A stretch of 64,000 nt of DNA from Virgibacillus_O xinjiangensis (GCF_042643145.1 NZ_JBHRSA010000003.1:62001-126000); one strand, 5' to 3'. Positions 26,734-35,364 are shown, counted from the stretch's first letter. The notes: a model not told the origin generated them from the sequence alone. Made by a program: numbers and translations.

Positions 26734-27276
26734 ATGTGGAATATTATATCTACGTATGAGGAAGGAAAAGGGGTGAGGGCCATCCATCTTGCATTAGCAA
26801 CAGGTCTATTGATTGCGCTGCTACGGTGGGGGGATTGGGACCATATCAGAGAGTATTATCCGACGATGTTGATCATGGCGATTGCTGATTTGGCCTATGA
26901 AGCTGTAGCCAATGAGTATTACTATCTGTGGAAGATCCACCCTGACTTCTTCCTGGATGATTTAGGGGTCCTCCTGCTTCATGCCGTGGTTCTTTATCCA
27001 TTTTCCGCTTTTTTGTTTTTAAGCAATTATCCGGAGACACTGCTTTGGAGAATCATCCATTATGCAAAATGGGTGGCCATTTATCTGGTGCTTGAGATGA
27101 TCGCTTATCGTTTGGGAGTCATCACCTATGATCATGGTTGGAACCTGTTTTGGTCTTCCTTTTTTCTGATCCACATGTTCTTGTTCCTTCGTCTGCATTA
27201 CCTGCGTCCTTTATGGGCGGTCATCGCGTCTGTTCCTTCGGCTTTATTTTATATGTTCATGTTCGGAATGATTTAA
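26734..27276 (+). CDS. CBO0543-type multi-helix membrane protein (second of a divergent pair)
   Basis: A 180-residue protein with about five membrane helices. It shares the size and topology of the divergent neighbour, and motifs such as LEMIAYRLGVITYDHGWN near residue 128 mark the same general family. AAAGGAGGGG lies seven bases ahead of ATG 26734. No function is known; a linked role with the neighbour is inferred only from the arrangement. Confidence 0.75.
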   Translation: MWNIISTYEEGKGVRAIHLALATGLLIALLRWGDWDHIREYYPTMLIMAIADLAYEAVANEYYYLWKIHPDFFLDDLGVLLLHAVVLYPFSAFLFLSNYPETLLWRIIHYAKWVAIYLVLEMIAYRLGVITYDHGWNLFWSSFFLIHMFLFLRLHYLRPLWAVIASVPSALFYMFMFGMI

Positions 27277-27431
27277 GGAGCAGGTAACCTAAGCAAATCA
27301 CTAAACACCCGGGGTGAACGACCATGCTTCTTTTCAACGTGGAGAATCGCCTCTACTTCCTGTATGCCCATGAAGAAACATGGCAATAAATGATGATGGA
27401 ATGATGGATATGATTGTTAGGAGCATGTCGA

Positions 27432-28109
27432 ATGGATATTGTTTCATTGACGACCGAGATACTTGTCGGCTTTTTCCTGTTGTTTGTGATCATCAAATTT
27501 GCCGGGAAGAAGATCATCAACCAGGTCACACCGTTCACCTTCATCGCGGCCATTGTATTGAGTGAATTATTAGGAAATGCGCTTTATGAGGAGACGGTGG
27601 GACTGTTTTATATCATGTATGCCATGGGACTATGGGGAGGACTCCTGGTTTTTGTCGAGTATATGGGACAGAAATTCCTTTGGTTCCGTGGAGTGTCGGA
27701 GGGCAAACCTTCTGCATTGATCGAAAGGGGAATGGTGAGCCGGGAAGCTCTCCGGAAAAATGGGATGAATCTCAATCAGCTGCAGAGCCTACTGAGACAG
27801 AGTGAAATTTTCTCTGTAAGGGAGGTAGCTTTCTGTTATCTGGAGGCAAATGGGGCAATCAGTGTCTTGAAGAAATCCAAATACCAAAAAACGGTCCAAG
27901 ATGATTTCCACATGCCGATACAGCAAGTGGAGGTTCCCATCACCTTCATTCGGGATGGCAAGATACTATGGGATGAGTTGGAGGAAGCGGGTTTTGACGA
28001 AGCTTGGCTGCAGACGCAACTCACCAAGCAGGGAATCAACCGTAGAAAAAACGTATTCCTGGCCGAATGGCTGGAGGGTGATGGGTTATTCGTGCAGACC
28101 TATGAGTGA
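27432..28109 (+). CDS. DUF421 (YetF-like) membrane protein
   Basis: A 225-residue protein with three N-terminal helices, including KFAGKKIINQVTPFTFIAAIVLSE, cut-off family signature GKK-x2-N/S-Q, then a cytosolic alpha/beta domain with GMVSREALRKNGMN and EIFSVREVAFCYLEANG. The family is uncharacterised; some members affect spore germination or stress. TTAGGAG is eight bases ahead of ATG 27432. A second DUF421 gene is at 62061. Confidence 0.87.
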   Translation: MDIVSLTTEILVGFFLLFVIIKFAGKKIINQVTPFTFIAAIVLSELLGNALYEETVGLFYIMYAMGLWGGLLVFVEYMGQKFLWFRGVSEGKPSALIERGMVSREALRKNGMNLNQLQSLLRQSEIFSVREVAFCYLEANGAISVLKKSKYQKTVQDDFHMPIQQVEVPITFIRDGKILWDELEEAGFDEAWLQTQLTKQGINRRKNVFLAEWLEGDGLFVQTYE

Positions 28110-28218
28110 ATTCTATTACATATATACTCGTTTCATTTACCGGCGGGATTAGGTATGGGGAGGAAAAGTGACTACTTAACATAGGACAAATCCTTCATCG
28201 CATATCATTTACAGAATA

Positions 28219-28251
28219 AAAACAAGGGCGGCTTGATGCTACCCTTGTTTT
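28219..28251. terminator. Terminator shared by the DUF421 and YjzC-like genes
   Basis: AAAACAAGGG (28219-28228) pairs with CCCTTGTTTT (28242-28251). It touches the stop codon of the minus-strand gene and has T-runs on both strands. Confidence 0.8.
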
Positions 28252-28411
28252 ACTGTTTCTCCGGTTTCCAGGTCGTTTCGTTTCCACTGACCGGACAGGA
28301 CGGAAAGGTTTCATGTTTAGCCAATGTTGCTTTTTTCCCTGACTGACAGATGAATTCACCATCATGTGGCACACCTTGCCCTGTTCTATATTCACGGTAA
28401 TCCTCTTTCAC
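28250..28411 (-). CDS. Small YjzC-like protein
   Basis: A 53-residue soluble protein with the pattern YRTGQGVPHDGEFIC ... HETFPSCPVSGNETTW. The G-x2-VP-x2-G start and the FP-x-CP ... W ending resemble the YjzC family; function unknown. I took the GTG at 28411, served by GGAGGTGAT; an ATG at 28426 lies inside a second purine-rich stretch. A related protein is encoded at 63247. Confidence 0.65.
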   Translation of the reverse strand: MKEDYREYRTGQGVPHDGEFICQSGKKATLAKHETFPSCPVSGNETTWKPEKQ

Positions 28412-28499
28412 AAATATCACCTCCATCCTCCTCGTTAGTGTGGCCGAAACACAGGATTTCAACCGGGGTCATCAATATTCCTCGAAAGGGAGTGGTTGG

Positions 28500-28919
28500 A
28501 TGCATCCGAAGCCAGCTGGTTTCTGGATTCGGTTTCTGGCACTGTTTGTCGATTCCCTGTTGAGCGGAGTCCTTACGCTCCTGATCGCTGTACTGATCGG
28601 CGATACTGCGTATTTTTCGGCAGCAGTAGGAGTGTCCTCTATGGCCGACAGTATCGGCGGACTGATTTATTCCGTAGTGTTCGTGATATTGTTCACCGCC
28701 AGCAATCTGATGGGATCACCCGGTAAATTGGCATGCAGGATAAAGGTGGTCAATACGGACATGACGCAAGTCACCTTGTGGAAATCTATTGGCAGATGGT
28801 TGGCCTACTTCCTGTCCACTATCACCTTCTTGATCGGATATATGATGGCTGGATGGAATGAAGAGAAGAAGGCATTGCATGACATGGTATGCGGTACGCG
28901 GGTGGTTTATCGGGATTGA
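28500..28919 (+). CDS. RDD-family membrane protein
   Basis: A 139-residue protein with about three membrane helices. The RDD signature is visible as an Arg in GFWIRFLALFVDSLLSG followed by the conserved Asp, and the C-terminus has KKALHDMVCGTRVV, as in YteJ-type members. Some RDD proteins have been linked to ion transport, but no function can be assigned here. AAAGGGAG precedes ATG 28500. A second RDD gene is at 54539. Confidence 0.85.
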   Translation: MHPKPAGFWIRFLALFVDSLLSGVLTLLIAVLIGDTAYFSAAVGVSSMADSIGGLIYSVVFVILFTASNLMGSPGKLACRIKVVNTDMTQVTLWKSIGRWLAYFLSTITFLIGYMMAGWNEEKKALHDMVCGTRVVYRD

Positions 28920-29052
28920 TGTTTTTCCACATAAACCTCCCCATCAGACTGTTTGCTTCCATTTTCTATCCCAAATTTCCCAATAAATCCTAGTGAATTA
29001 CGCGGTTTTTTGCTATGATTGCATTATACAAATGGAAATGGAGGGGATAGGA

Positions 29053-29580
29053 ATGGATGTTTTTCAGGCAATCAAGGATCGGCGGGAGATTACGAAATAC
29101 AAAGAGGATCCCGTACCGGCGGATGTCTTGGAACAAATCGCGGATGCAGGATATTATGCACCTACCGGAAATAATCTACCATCGAAGAACCTCATTGTCG
29201 TTACAGATCGAGAAACACTTGATCAGTTGGCAGATACCACTCCATATATGAAATGGATGAAGCAGGCACAGGCGGCCATCGTGGTCACGGGCAAGCCTGA
29301 TGTCAGCAAATACTGGCTGCAGGATGCTTCATTCGCATGTGCATTCATCTGGCTGGAGGCTACGGAGAATGACTTGGGCTCCGCGTTCGGCGCCGTATAT
29401 AATGCACAGGACGAGGAAGAATCCAAGACAAGGGAAGACCATGTACGCAACTTGCTCGGCATTCCGGAAGATATCCGTATTGTCGCTGGACTCGGCCTCG
29501 GTTATCCGGCAGAAGTCCCAGACAGCAAAACACATAATCCGAGGGAAGAAATCATCAGGTACGGTACTTTTTCATCATAG
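29053..29580 (+). CDS. Nitroreductase-family FMN protein
   Basis: A 175-residue flavoprotein-type oxidoreductase. The FMN phosphate site is seen in IKDRREITKYKEDPVP and YYAPTGNNLPSKN, and VAGLGLGYPAEVPDSKTH is the C-terminal family motif. Such proteins reduce nitro compounds or quinones with NAD(P)H; the natural substrate is unknown. ATG 29053 follows GGAGGGGATAGG. It stands alone, convergent with ldh. Confidence 0.88.
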   Translation: MDVFQAIKDRREITKYKEDPVPADVLEQIADAGYYAPTGNNLPSKNLIVVTDRETLDQLADTTPYMKWMKQAQAAIVVTGKPDVSKYWLQDASFACAFIWLEATENDLGSAFGAVYNAQDEEESKTREDHVRNLLGIPEDIRIVAGLGLGYPAEVPDSKTHNPREEIIRYGTFSS

Positions 29581-29585
29581 AAAGT

Positions 29586-29629
29586 AGAAGCAGCCTGCCA
29601 GAACACATAGTTCCTGGCAGGCTGCTTCT
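29586..29629. terminator. Bidirectional terminator between nitroreductase and ldh
   Basis: AGAAGCAGCCTGCCAG pairs perfectly over 16 bp with CTGGCAGGCTGCTTCT. Confidence 0.85.
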
Positions 29630-29681
29630 CGTCTAGGAGGACCGTGGAAATTCCTCTATGAGGAACTGATCCTCTTCCCTG

Positions 29682-30650
29682 CTAATCTGGCTGTACCTCA
29701 TCGAAATATGGTTCCAGAATGCCTTTGAGGATTTCTGAGCTTTGATGGAATTTCTTCTGCTCTTCTTCATCAAGATCGAGCTCGACAATTTCTCTGATAC
29801 CACTGCGATTGATGACCGCTGGGACTCCGATATAGACATCATTTTCCCCATATTCACCATCCAAGTGTGCAGAAATGGTCAATATAGAATTTTCATTGGC
29901 TAGAATCGCCCTCGTTATGCGCGCAAGTCCCATGGCAATGCCATAGTATGTCGCCCCTTTATTTTGAATGATATGATAGGCGGCGTCCCGGACTTGGATG
30001 AAGATATCATCCAGATCTTCCGTCTGGAATTCATCGCTCCGTTCCATATATTTGCGGAGTGGAATCGTCCCCACATCCGCTGAACTGTACACAGGCAACT
30101 CACTGTCCCCGTGCTCGCCGATAATATAGGCATGGATGTTGTTCGGGGAAACATCGAAGTATTCTCCGAGAGAATAGCGGAAACGGGCAGTGTCGAGGAT
30201 GGTGCCGGAACCGAGCACCCTTTCTTTCGGAAGCCCGCTGTATTTCCATGTAGCATAGGTCAGGATGTCCACCGGGTTGGTAGCCACGAGGAAAATGCCA
30301 TCAAAGCCGCTGTCCATCACGTTTCCGACGATCTCCTTGAAAATCTTCAAATTCTTCTCCACAAGGTCCAATCTTGTCTCTCCCGGCTTTTGGCCGGCCC
30401 CCGCACAAATAACAACAATGTCTGCGTTCCGGCAGTCTTCATATTCGCCATACCGGATATTCATCGGGTTGGGGGCGAAACCTTTCCCGTGGTTCAGATC
30501 GAGCGCATCACCCTGAGCTTTATCTTTATTGACGTCGATCATAACCAGGTCGTTGACAATACCCTGATTCATCAAGGCAAAAGCATAGCTGGATCCAACA
30601 AAACCTGTCCCGATCAACGCCACCCGGCTAACTCGTAGATTGTCATTCAT
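29682..30650 (-). CDS. ldh: L-lactate dehydrogenase
   Basis: Interconverts pyruvate and L-lactate with NAD(H) in the cytoplasm. The 322 residues include the NAD site VALIGTGFVGSSYAF, the substrate loop around AGAGQKPGETRLDL, ATNPVDILTY, GSGTILDTARFR and the catalytic His in IIGEHGDSELPVYS. Start 30650 lies nine bases after AAGGAGG; ATG 30659 overlaps the site. A 576-bp tandem repeat array begins about 38 bases upstream, so the promoter lies inside or beyond the array. Confidence 0.96.
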   Translation of the reverse strand: MNDNLRVSRVALIGTGFVGSSYAFALMNQGIVNDLVMIDVNKDKAQGDALDLNHGKGFAPNPMNIRYGEYEDCRNADIVVICAGAGQKPGETRLDLVEKNLKIFKEIVGNVMDSGFDGIFLVATNPVDILTYATWKYSGLPKERVLGSGTILDTARFRYSLGEYFDVSPNNIHAYIIGEHGDSELPVYSSADVGTIPLRKYMERSDEFQTEDLDDIFIQVRDAAYHIIQNKGATYYGIAMGLARITRAILANENSILTISAHLDGEYGENDVYIGVPAVINRSGIREIVELDLDEEEQKKFHQSSEILKGILEPYFDEVQPD

Positions 30651-30687
30651 TCCTATCATCCTCCTTGGTTCTCCTTCGATAACGAAG

Positions 30688-31263
30688 CTCTCCTGCTGAT
30701 AATGTGAGCGCACCTGGCGATATCGCTATTCTTCAGCTGATATCGTGGAGCACCTGGCGATATCGCCGCTCTCCAGCTGATATCGTGGAGCACCTGGCGA
30801 TATAGCTGCTCTCCTGGTGATACCCCAGCGCACCTGGGGATATCTACGTTCTCCAGCGGATAATCCTGCGCACCTGGCGATATAGCTGCTCTCCTGCTGA
30901 TATCGTGGAGCACCTGGCGATATCGCCGCTCTCCAGCTGATATCTCGGCACACCTGACGATATCGCTGTTCTCCAGCTGAAATCGTGGAGCACCTGGCGA
31001 TATCGCCGCTCTTCAGCTGAAATCGTGGAGCACCTGGCGATATCTACGTTCTCCAGCGGATAATCCTCCGCACCTGGTGATATCGCCGCTCTCCAGCTGA
31101 TATCCCAGCGCACCTGGTGATATCGCCGCTCTCCAGCGGATCATCCTGCGCACCTGGCGATATCGCTATTCTCCAGCGGATAATCCTGCACACCTGGCGA
31201 TATCGCCGCTCTTCTGCTGAAATCGTGGAGCACCTGGCGATATCGCCGGTCTCCTGCCGATAC
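30688..31263 (-). repeat. 20-bp tandem repeat array C
   Basis: About 29 units; 30701-31260 is exactly 28 x 20 bp without an indel, preceded by one 21-bp unit. Read on the minus strand each unit follows ATATCnGCnGGAG plus eight variable bases, and alternate units give a 40-bp super-period. Many joints form the palindrome GGCGATATCGCC. The core matches arrays D and E. All three minus-strand frames are largely open and read 20-residue repeats, which I treat as a by-product of composition. Confidence 0.92.
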
Positions 31264-31361
31264 CACCCTCGTACCATCCGCATACCAGCCTACCAGCATT
31301 AAAGATGGATATGGTTACCATTCCCTTTTCATTTACTCCTCATGCTTTCGATTCATGAAAG

Positions 31362-31390
31362 TTGACATGCCTTTTGCAACATGTTAAATT
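31362..31390 (+). promoter_or_regulatory. Promoter with overlapping dyad ahead of the dioxygenase-like gene
   Basis: The -35 TTGACA (31362-31367), 17-base spacer and -10 TAAATT (31385-31390) form a good sigma-A promoter. TTGACATG (31362-31369) and CATGTTAA (31380-31387) form a dyad with one mismatch that covers both elements, a likely repressor site. It is not the published MhqR operator as I recall it. Confidence 0.65.
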
Positions 31391-31454
31391 TTGAATTAAA
31401 AATAACGTAATTACAGATAAATATATCTATAAATACAATATGGGAGGAAGTTCA

Positions 31455-32438
31455 ATGTACGGGTTGAAAGGTATGCATCATGTTACAGCCATCACCAGTT
31501 CCGCAGAAAAAAATTATGAGTTCTTCACCTATGTGCTGGGAATGCGCTTGGTCAAGAAGACGGTCAATCAGGATGATATTCAGACATATCACTTGTTTTT
31601 CGCAGACGACGAGGGCAATCCTGGGACAGATATGACATTTTTTGATTTCCCAGGCATACCGAAAGGCCAGCATGGGACCAATGAAATTTATCGGACATCG
31701 TTCCGCGTCCCGAGTGATGCAGCTTTGGATTACTGGGCCAAGCGGTTCAACCGGCTGGAAGTGGAGAATGAAGGGATACAGGAGCAATTCGGTGTAAAGA
31801 CACTTCCGTTTACCGATTTTGATGATCAACAGTATCAGCTTGTGTCCGATGAAGGTCTTGACGGTGTGGAAGCCGGCATCCCTTGGCAGGACGGTCCAAT
31901 TCCGTTGGAGTACGCCATTACTGGGCTGGGGCCGATCCATGTCAGGATCGCCAACTTTGACTACTTCAAGGAAATGATGGAAAAGGTGCTGCAATTCAAA
32001 GAGATAGATACGGACGGAGACTACCATCTGTTTGAAGTAGGGGAGGGTGGTAACGGCGCCAGGGTGATCGTAGAGAAAAATGATGACTTGCCGAACGCTC
32101 GCCAAGGGTATGGGACGGTCCATCACTCTGCCTTCCGTGTGGAAAACCGTGATGTGCTGGATCATTGGACCAAGCGGATGGAAGGATTCGGTTTTCGCAC
32201 GTCCGGTTATGTGAACCGTCACTTCTTTGAATCCTTGTATGCTGGTGTTGCACCACAGATTCTATTTGAGTTTGCAACCGATGGGCCTGGTTTCATGGGG
32301 GACGAACCATATGAAACACTCGGAGAAAAATTGTCCTTGCCACCATTCCTCGAGTCGGAGCGGGAGCAGATTGAGAAAATGGTGCGCCCGATCGATACGG
32401 TGCGCAGCACTAAAACGTTGGAAAAAGAATATGAGTAA
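31455..32438 (+). CDS. Ring-cleaving dioxygenase, glyoxalase fold (MhqO type)
   Basis: A 327-residue protein with two vicinal-oxygen-chelate halves. The N-terminal half has the metal His in GMHHVTAITSSAEKN and the second half HHSAFRVENRDVLDHW, with a C-terminal LFEFATDGPGF that provides the Glu ligand. It resembles B. subtilis MhqO/MhqE, which act on hydroquinones or other aromatics. The true substrate is unknown. ATG 31455 follows GGGAGGAA; the ATG at 31440 precedes that site. It has its own regulated-looking promoter and a perfect terminator. Confidence 0.88.
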   Translation: MYGLKGMHHVTAITSSAEKNYEFFTYVLGMRLVKKTVNQDDIQTYHLFFADDEGNPGTDMTFFDFPGIPKGQHGTNEIYRTSFRVPSDAALDYWAKRFNRLEVENEGIQEQFGVKTLPFTDFDDQQYQLVSDEGLDGVEAGIPWQDGPIPLEYAITGLGPIHVRIANFDYFKEMMEKVLQFKEIDTDGDYHLFEVGEGGNGARVIVEKNDDLPNARQGYGTVHHSAFRVENRDVLDHWTKRMEGFGFRTSGYVNRHFFESLYAGVAPQILFEFATDGPGFMGDEPYETLGEKLSLPPFLESEREQIEKMVRPIDTVRSTKTLEKEYE

Positions 32439-32447
32439 CCCCAGATA

Positions 32448-32477
32448 AAAGCACATCTCCTGCGGGAGATGTGCTTT
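32448..32477. terminator. Terminator of the dioxygenase-like gene
   Basis: AAAGCACATCTCC pairs perfectly with GGAGATGTGCTTT around TGCG. It lies between convergent genes. Confidence 0.88.
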
Positions 32478-32498
32478 CTCTATGGTAGTTGGAAAATC

Positions 32499-33632
32499 TT
32501 ATGGCTTCAGAACCACCTTGATACAGTCGTCTTTACGGCTGTTGAAGATATCAAAGCCGTGATCGGCCTGGTCCAGTGGAAGGGTATGTGTGATGATTTC
32601 ACGTGGATTGATCTCCCCAGCCTTGATTTGGTCGTAAATGGTTCTCATATAACTGCGCGCAGGTGCCTGTCCGGTTTTCAATGTGATGTTTCTTGTGAAG
32701 AAAGGACCCAACGGAAACATATTGTATAATCCGCCATATACCCCGGTGAGCTGTACAATGCCGCCTTTTTTCACTGCTTTGGTGGAAATCTGGATCGGCC
32801 CCAGTGTTCCTCCTTGCAGTTTCAGCTTCTGTTCGACGAATTCAAGCGGCGATTTCTTCCCGTCCATACCGACACAGTCGATGACCACGTCTGCACCGCC
32901 TTTGGTCAGCTCTTTCAATGTTTCTCCCATATCATCGTATTCCGTGAAGTCGTATGCTTCGATCTGATTGATTTTTTTTGCATGGGAAAGACGGTAGTCG
33001 TAATGGTCGACGGCGATGACCCGTTCCGCGCCTTTCTGCCAGGCGAATTTCTGTGCCATCAGTCCGACCGGGCCACAGCCGAGGACGATGACCGTGTCGC
33101 CTTTTTTCACTTCCGCGTTTTCTACACTCCAATAAGCGGTTGGGAGGACGTCTGATAAGAACAACAGCTGATCATCCTCCAATTCAGCATCCTCTGGCAC
33201 CAAGAACGGCGTATAGTTGCCGAATGGCACCCGCAGGTATTCTGCTTGCCCTCCTGGATAATTTCCGAATTTCTCCGTGTATCCAAAATAGCCACCTGAG
33301 TCATAGTGCGGGTTGGAGTTGTCGCATTGGCTTTCCAAGTGGCTGTTGCAATAGGCGCATTCCCCGCAGGCAACGGTGAAAGGAATGATCACTCGATCTC
33401 CTTTTTTCACTTTTGTCACGTCTGGCCCGGTTTCCTCCACAATTCCCATAGGTTCATGCCCGATGATGTAGTCGATCGGTGTAGGCATGTTCCCTTGATA
33501 TAAATGGAGGTCAGAACCGCAGATGGCAGTGGATGTAATCCGGATGATGACGTCCTGTGGCTCTTCTATGACTGGAAATGGTACTTTCTTGACGGCAACT
33601 TTGTATTTTCCTTGATAGGTGACAGCTTTCAT
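32499..33632 (-). CDS. Zinc-dependent alcohol/formaldehyde dehydrogenase (MDR superfamily)
   Basis: A 377-residue NAD(P)-dependent dehydrogenase. The catalytic zinc site is seen in STAICGSDLHLY and GHEPMGIVEE, a structural zinc site in ACGECAYCNSHLESQC, and the nucleotide fold in VIVLGCGPVGLMAQ. Extra residues around TLGPIQISTK place it near the glutathione-independent formaldehyde dehydrogenase-like branch. It may detoxify aldehydes or act on diols. It is convergent with the dioxygenase gene. Confidence 0.88.
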   Translation of the reverse strand: MKAVTYQGKYKVAVKKVPFPVIEEPQDVIIRITSTAICGSDLHLYQGNMPTPIDYIIGHEPMGIVEETGPDVTKVKKGDRVIIPFTVACGECAYCNSHLESQCDNSNPHYDSGGYFGYTEKFGNYPGGQAEYLRVPFGNYTPFLVPEDAELEDDQLLFLSDVLPTAYWSVENAEVKKGDTVIVLGCGPVGLMAQKFAWQKGAERVIAVDHYDYRLSHAKKINQIEAYDFTEYDDMGETLKELTKGGADVVIDCVGMDGKKSPLEFVEQKLKLQGGTLGPIQISTKAVKKGGIVQLTGVYGGLYNMFPLGPFFTRNITLKTGQAPARSYMRTIYDQIKAGEINPREIITHTLPLDQADHGFDIFNSRKDDCIKVVLKP

Positions 33633-33702
33633 GTGTGTGGATGCCTCCTCATGTGTCCAGTTTTCGTTAGGTTCTGCACCACGGAGAAATTTATACCTAT
33701 AT

Positions 33703-33735
33703 AAAAGCCTGCATCCTTGATGGATACAGGCTTCT
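33703..33735 (-). terminator. Terminator of the Asn-rich protein gene
   Basis: AAGCCTGCATCC pairs with TGGATACAGGCTT with one bulge. On the minus strand the hairpin is followed by TTTTAT. Confidence 0.7.
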
Positions 33736-33742
33736 GTGGAAT

Positions 33743-33928
33743 TTAGCGGTTGTTATTATTGTTCTTGTTGTTATTGCGGTTTCTGTTACGGTTATTATTG
33801 CGGTTGTTGTTCAGGTCGTTGTTGTCAATGAATTCGTTTTCGTTCGCGAATTCTACATTGTTCACTTCCTGATTGTTGTTGCGGTTGTTGTTACGGTTGT
33901 TGTTGCGGTTGTTATTACGATTGTCCAT
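33743..33928 (-). CDS. Low-complexity Asn/Arg-rich small protein
   Basis: A 61-residue protein made mostly of NNNR repeats: four at the N-terminus and more at the C-terminus. They flank a short acidic hydrophobic centre (EVNNVEFANENEFIDNN). It has no membrane segment or known domain. AGGAGG nine bases before the ATG and a terminator after the stop support expression. The neighbouring YjcZ-type gene and the basic, disordered composition recall small spore or coat proteins, but that is a guess. Confidence 0.75.
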   Translation of the reverse strand: MDNRNNNRNNNRNNNRNNNQEVNNVEFANENEFIDNNDLNNNRNNNRNRNRNNNKNNNNNR

Positions 33929-34046
33929 GAATGGAATCCTCCTGTGTATTTAAGTTTGCAGCAAATCCGCTACGATAGATAGTTTGTCCCTCTTTTTTCA
34001 AACCATGCACAAAAATTAAAGGGTATGTCTTCACGTAATATACATA

Positions 34047-34080
34047 ACGGCAGACCAAGGGGAGGCGCTTGGTCTGCCGT
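34047..34080 (-). terminator. Hairpin after the yjcZ-like gene
   Basis: ACGGCAGACCAAG pairs perfectly over 13 bp with CTTGGTCTGCCGT around eight bases. No U-tract is present on either strand, so it may stabilise mRNA ends instead. Confidence 0.6.
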
Positions 34081-34116
34081 TGCATTCCTTGATTCGCACT
34101 CTATCCAGCTATAGGA

Positions 34117-34236
34117 TTAATATCCTCCGCCGAAGCCTTTGACATAGCCTCCTGCTCCAACGATGATAAGCAGGATGAAGAGCACGACAATCAAAGCAAA
34201 GCCGTTACCGTTGCCATAACCGCCGCCGTAGCTCAT
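34117..34236 (-). CDS. YjcZ-family small sporulation-type membrane protein
   Basis: A 39-residue peptide with a Gly/Tyr-rich head (MSYGGGYGNGNG), a single hydrophobic helix (FALIVVLFILLIIVGAG) and a glycine-rich tail. This is the pattern of the YjcZ/YczN family of spore formers. AAAGGAGGG lies eight bases ahead of ATG 34236. The function is unknown; expression late in sporulation is inferred from the family. Confidence 0.85.
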   Translation of the reverse strand: MSYGGGYGNGNGFALIVVLFILLIIVGAGGYVKGFGGGY

Positions 34237-34349
34237 ACATATTCCCTCCTTTATCCATGGGATCACTAATAGGATATGGTGGAGGGGGGATTTAGTGAGG
34301 GACAATGGTGTATTTAGGCGGAATTTATGCTTTTGTCGGCAGAATCAGT

Positions 34350-34811
34350 CTACTTCTCTTCGTTCCGATTGCGTCTTTCTGCATCGGTGTCCATGTCTTC
34401 TCCGAATTCAGTCTGCAGTTTATCGTCCCTACGCCTATATTCTGTTCTGTCATGGCCACCTCTTTCGAATACTGCATTTTCCATATACTGATGGAAGAAG
34501 AATTCTCCTGCCGCGATAATCAACGCGGAGATCAAGGTAGCGGTGCCAAGAGGGATTGTCTCTTCGAACAGATAGTTCCCAAGAACCCATACACCTGCGA
34601 AAGCAAGCCCGAAATCGCCCAAGGTGGCACCGAAGTTTTCAATGACCGGGAGGAGATAGACATCTGCCAGAAAGGCTAGTGCGGTCAGAATGAGACTAGT
34701 GGCAAAGATGTCCCCGAATGAAACATCGTAGAACCCGCCGAGTACAATCCATAACACAGCTGTTATCATAGCGAACTTTATAACAAGGGCGGTCATAAAT
34801 CTCAATATCAT
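34350..34811 (-). CDS. DUF2512 (YndM-like) membrane protein
   Basis: A 153-residue protein with four helices (ALVIKFAMITAVLWIVL; FGDIFATSLILTALAFLADV; FGLAFAGVWVLGN; TLISALIIAAGEFFFHQ) and a charged, Arg/Glu-rich C-terminal tail of about 40 residues. This matches the DUF2512 family of Bacillaceae, which has no known role. AAAGGAG is only three bases before ATG 34811; the TTG at 34805 is better spaced and may be the real start. Confidence 0.8.
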   Translation of the reverse strand: MILRFMTALVIKFAMITAVLWIVLGGFYDVSFGDIFATSLILTALAFLADVYLLPVIENFGATLGDFGLAFAGVWVLGNYLFEETIPLGTATLISALIIAAGEFFFHQYMENAVFERGGHDRTEYRRRDDKLQTEFGEDMDTDAERRNRNEEK

Positions 34812-34977
34812 CCACTCCTTTCCATTATAAATTGATTCATCCCTATGTTTCCCTGATTCCAGTACGCCATTCATAACGGGTTGCGCATCGTAGGAGAATG
34901 GAAGTGCTGCAGGAGGCAATTGGAGAATTGCAGGAATTTCTGCGATAATGAGAGTAAAAGAGATATGGAGGGGACGC

Positions 34978-35364
34978 ATGAGGGAAATTATTCTGGTGAT
35001 CGCCGAAGCGGTCAATACGATACATGACCTTTTGATAGACGTGTTCGGTGTCTATATGACGGACAAGGAGCTCCATTTCTGGATTTTCGGCTTCATTGGA
35101 ATCATTACGTATTTCTTCGTCTATGTATGTTTCAAGTTGTTTGAGCATATGAAAGGCAGGACTGCAATCCTGTCCTTCATTTATACATTTACAGTGATGG
35201 TGGTTCTTGTCTTTGCGATCGAACTGCAGCAGGCAATCACCAATCGGGGGAATATGGAGTTTGCTGATGCCATGGCCGGTCTTTGGGGATTTCTTGCATT
35301 TTTCCTCGGATCCTCCATGATCGTGCTTCTATTCTGGCTGCTTTCCAAGCTGTTCCGGAAATAA
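34978..35364 (+). CDS. Four-helix membrane protein, possibly VanZ-like
   Basis: A 128-residue membrane protein with about four helices. The segment IELQQAITNRGNMEFADAM, with its E-x2-Q ... R ... D spacing, recalls VanZ-like proteins, but the match is partial and the family is uncertain. GGAGGGG lies six bases ahead of ATG 34978. It is divergent from the DUF2512 gene and convergent with ilvE. Confidence 0.7.
   Translation: MREIILVIAEAVNTIHDLLIDVFGVYMTDKELHFWIFGFIGIITYFFVYVCFKLFEHMKGRTAILSFIYTFTVMVVLVFAIELQQAITNRGNMEFADAMAGLWGFLAFFLGSSMIVLLFWLLSKLFRK

Noticed and set aside
30688..31263. CRISPR array
   Set aside because: There are no constant repeats with unique spacers; units are contiguous and degenerate, and no cas genes are present.
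30656..31283. Overlapping open frames on the minus strand reading 20-residue repeats
   Set aside because: All three frames stay open because the 20-bp unit lacks stop codons on that strand. None has a convincing ribosome site, and the period is not a multiple of three.
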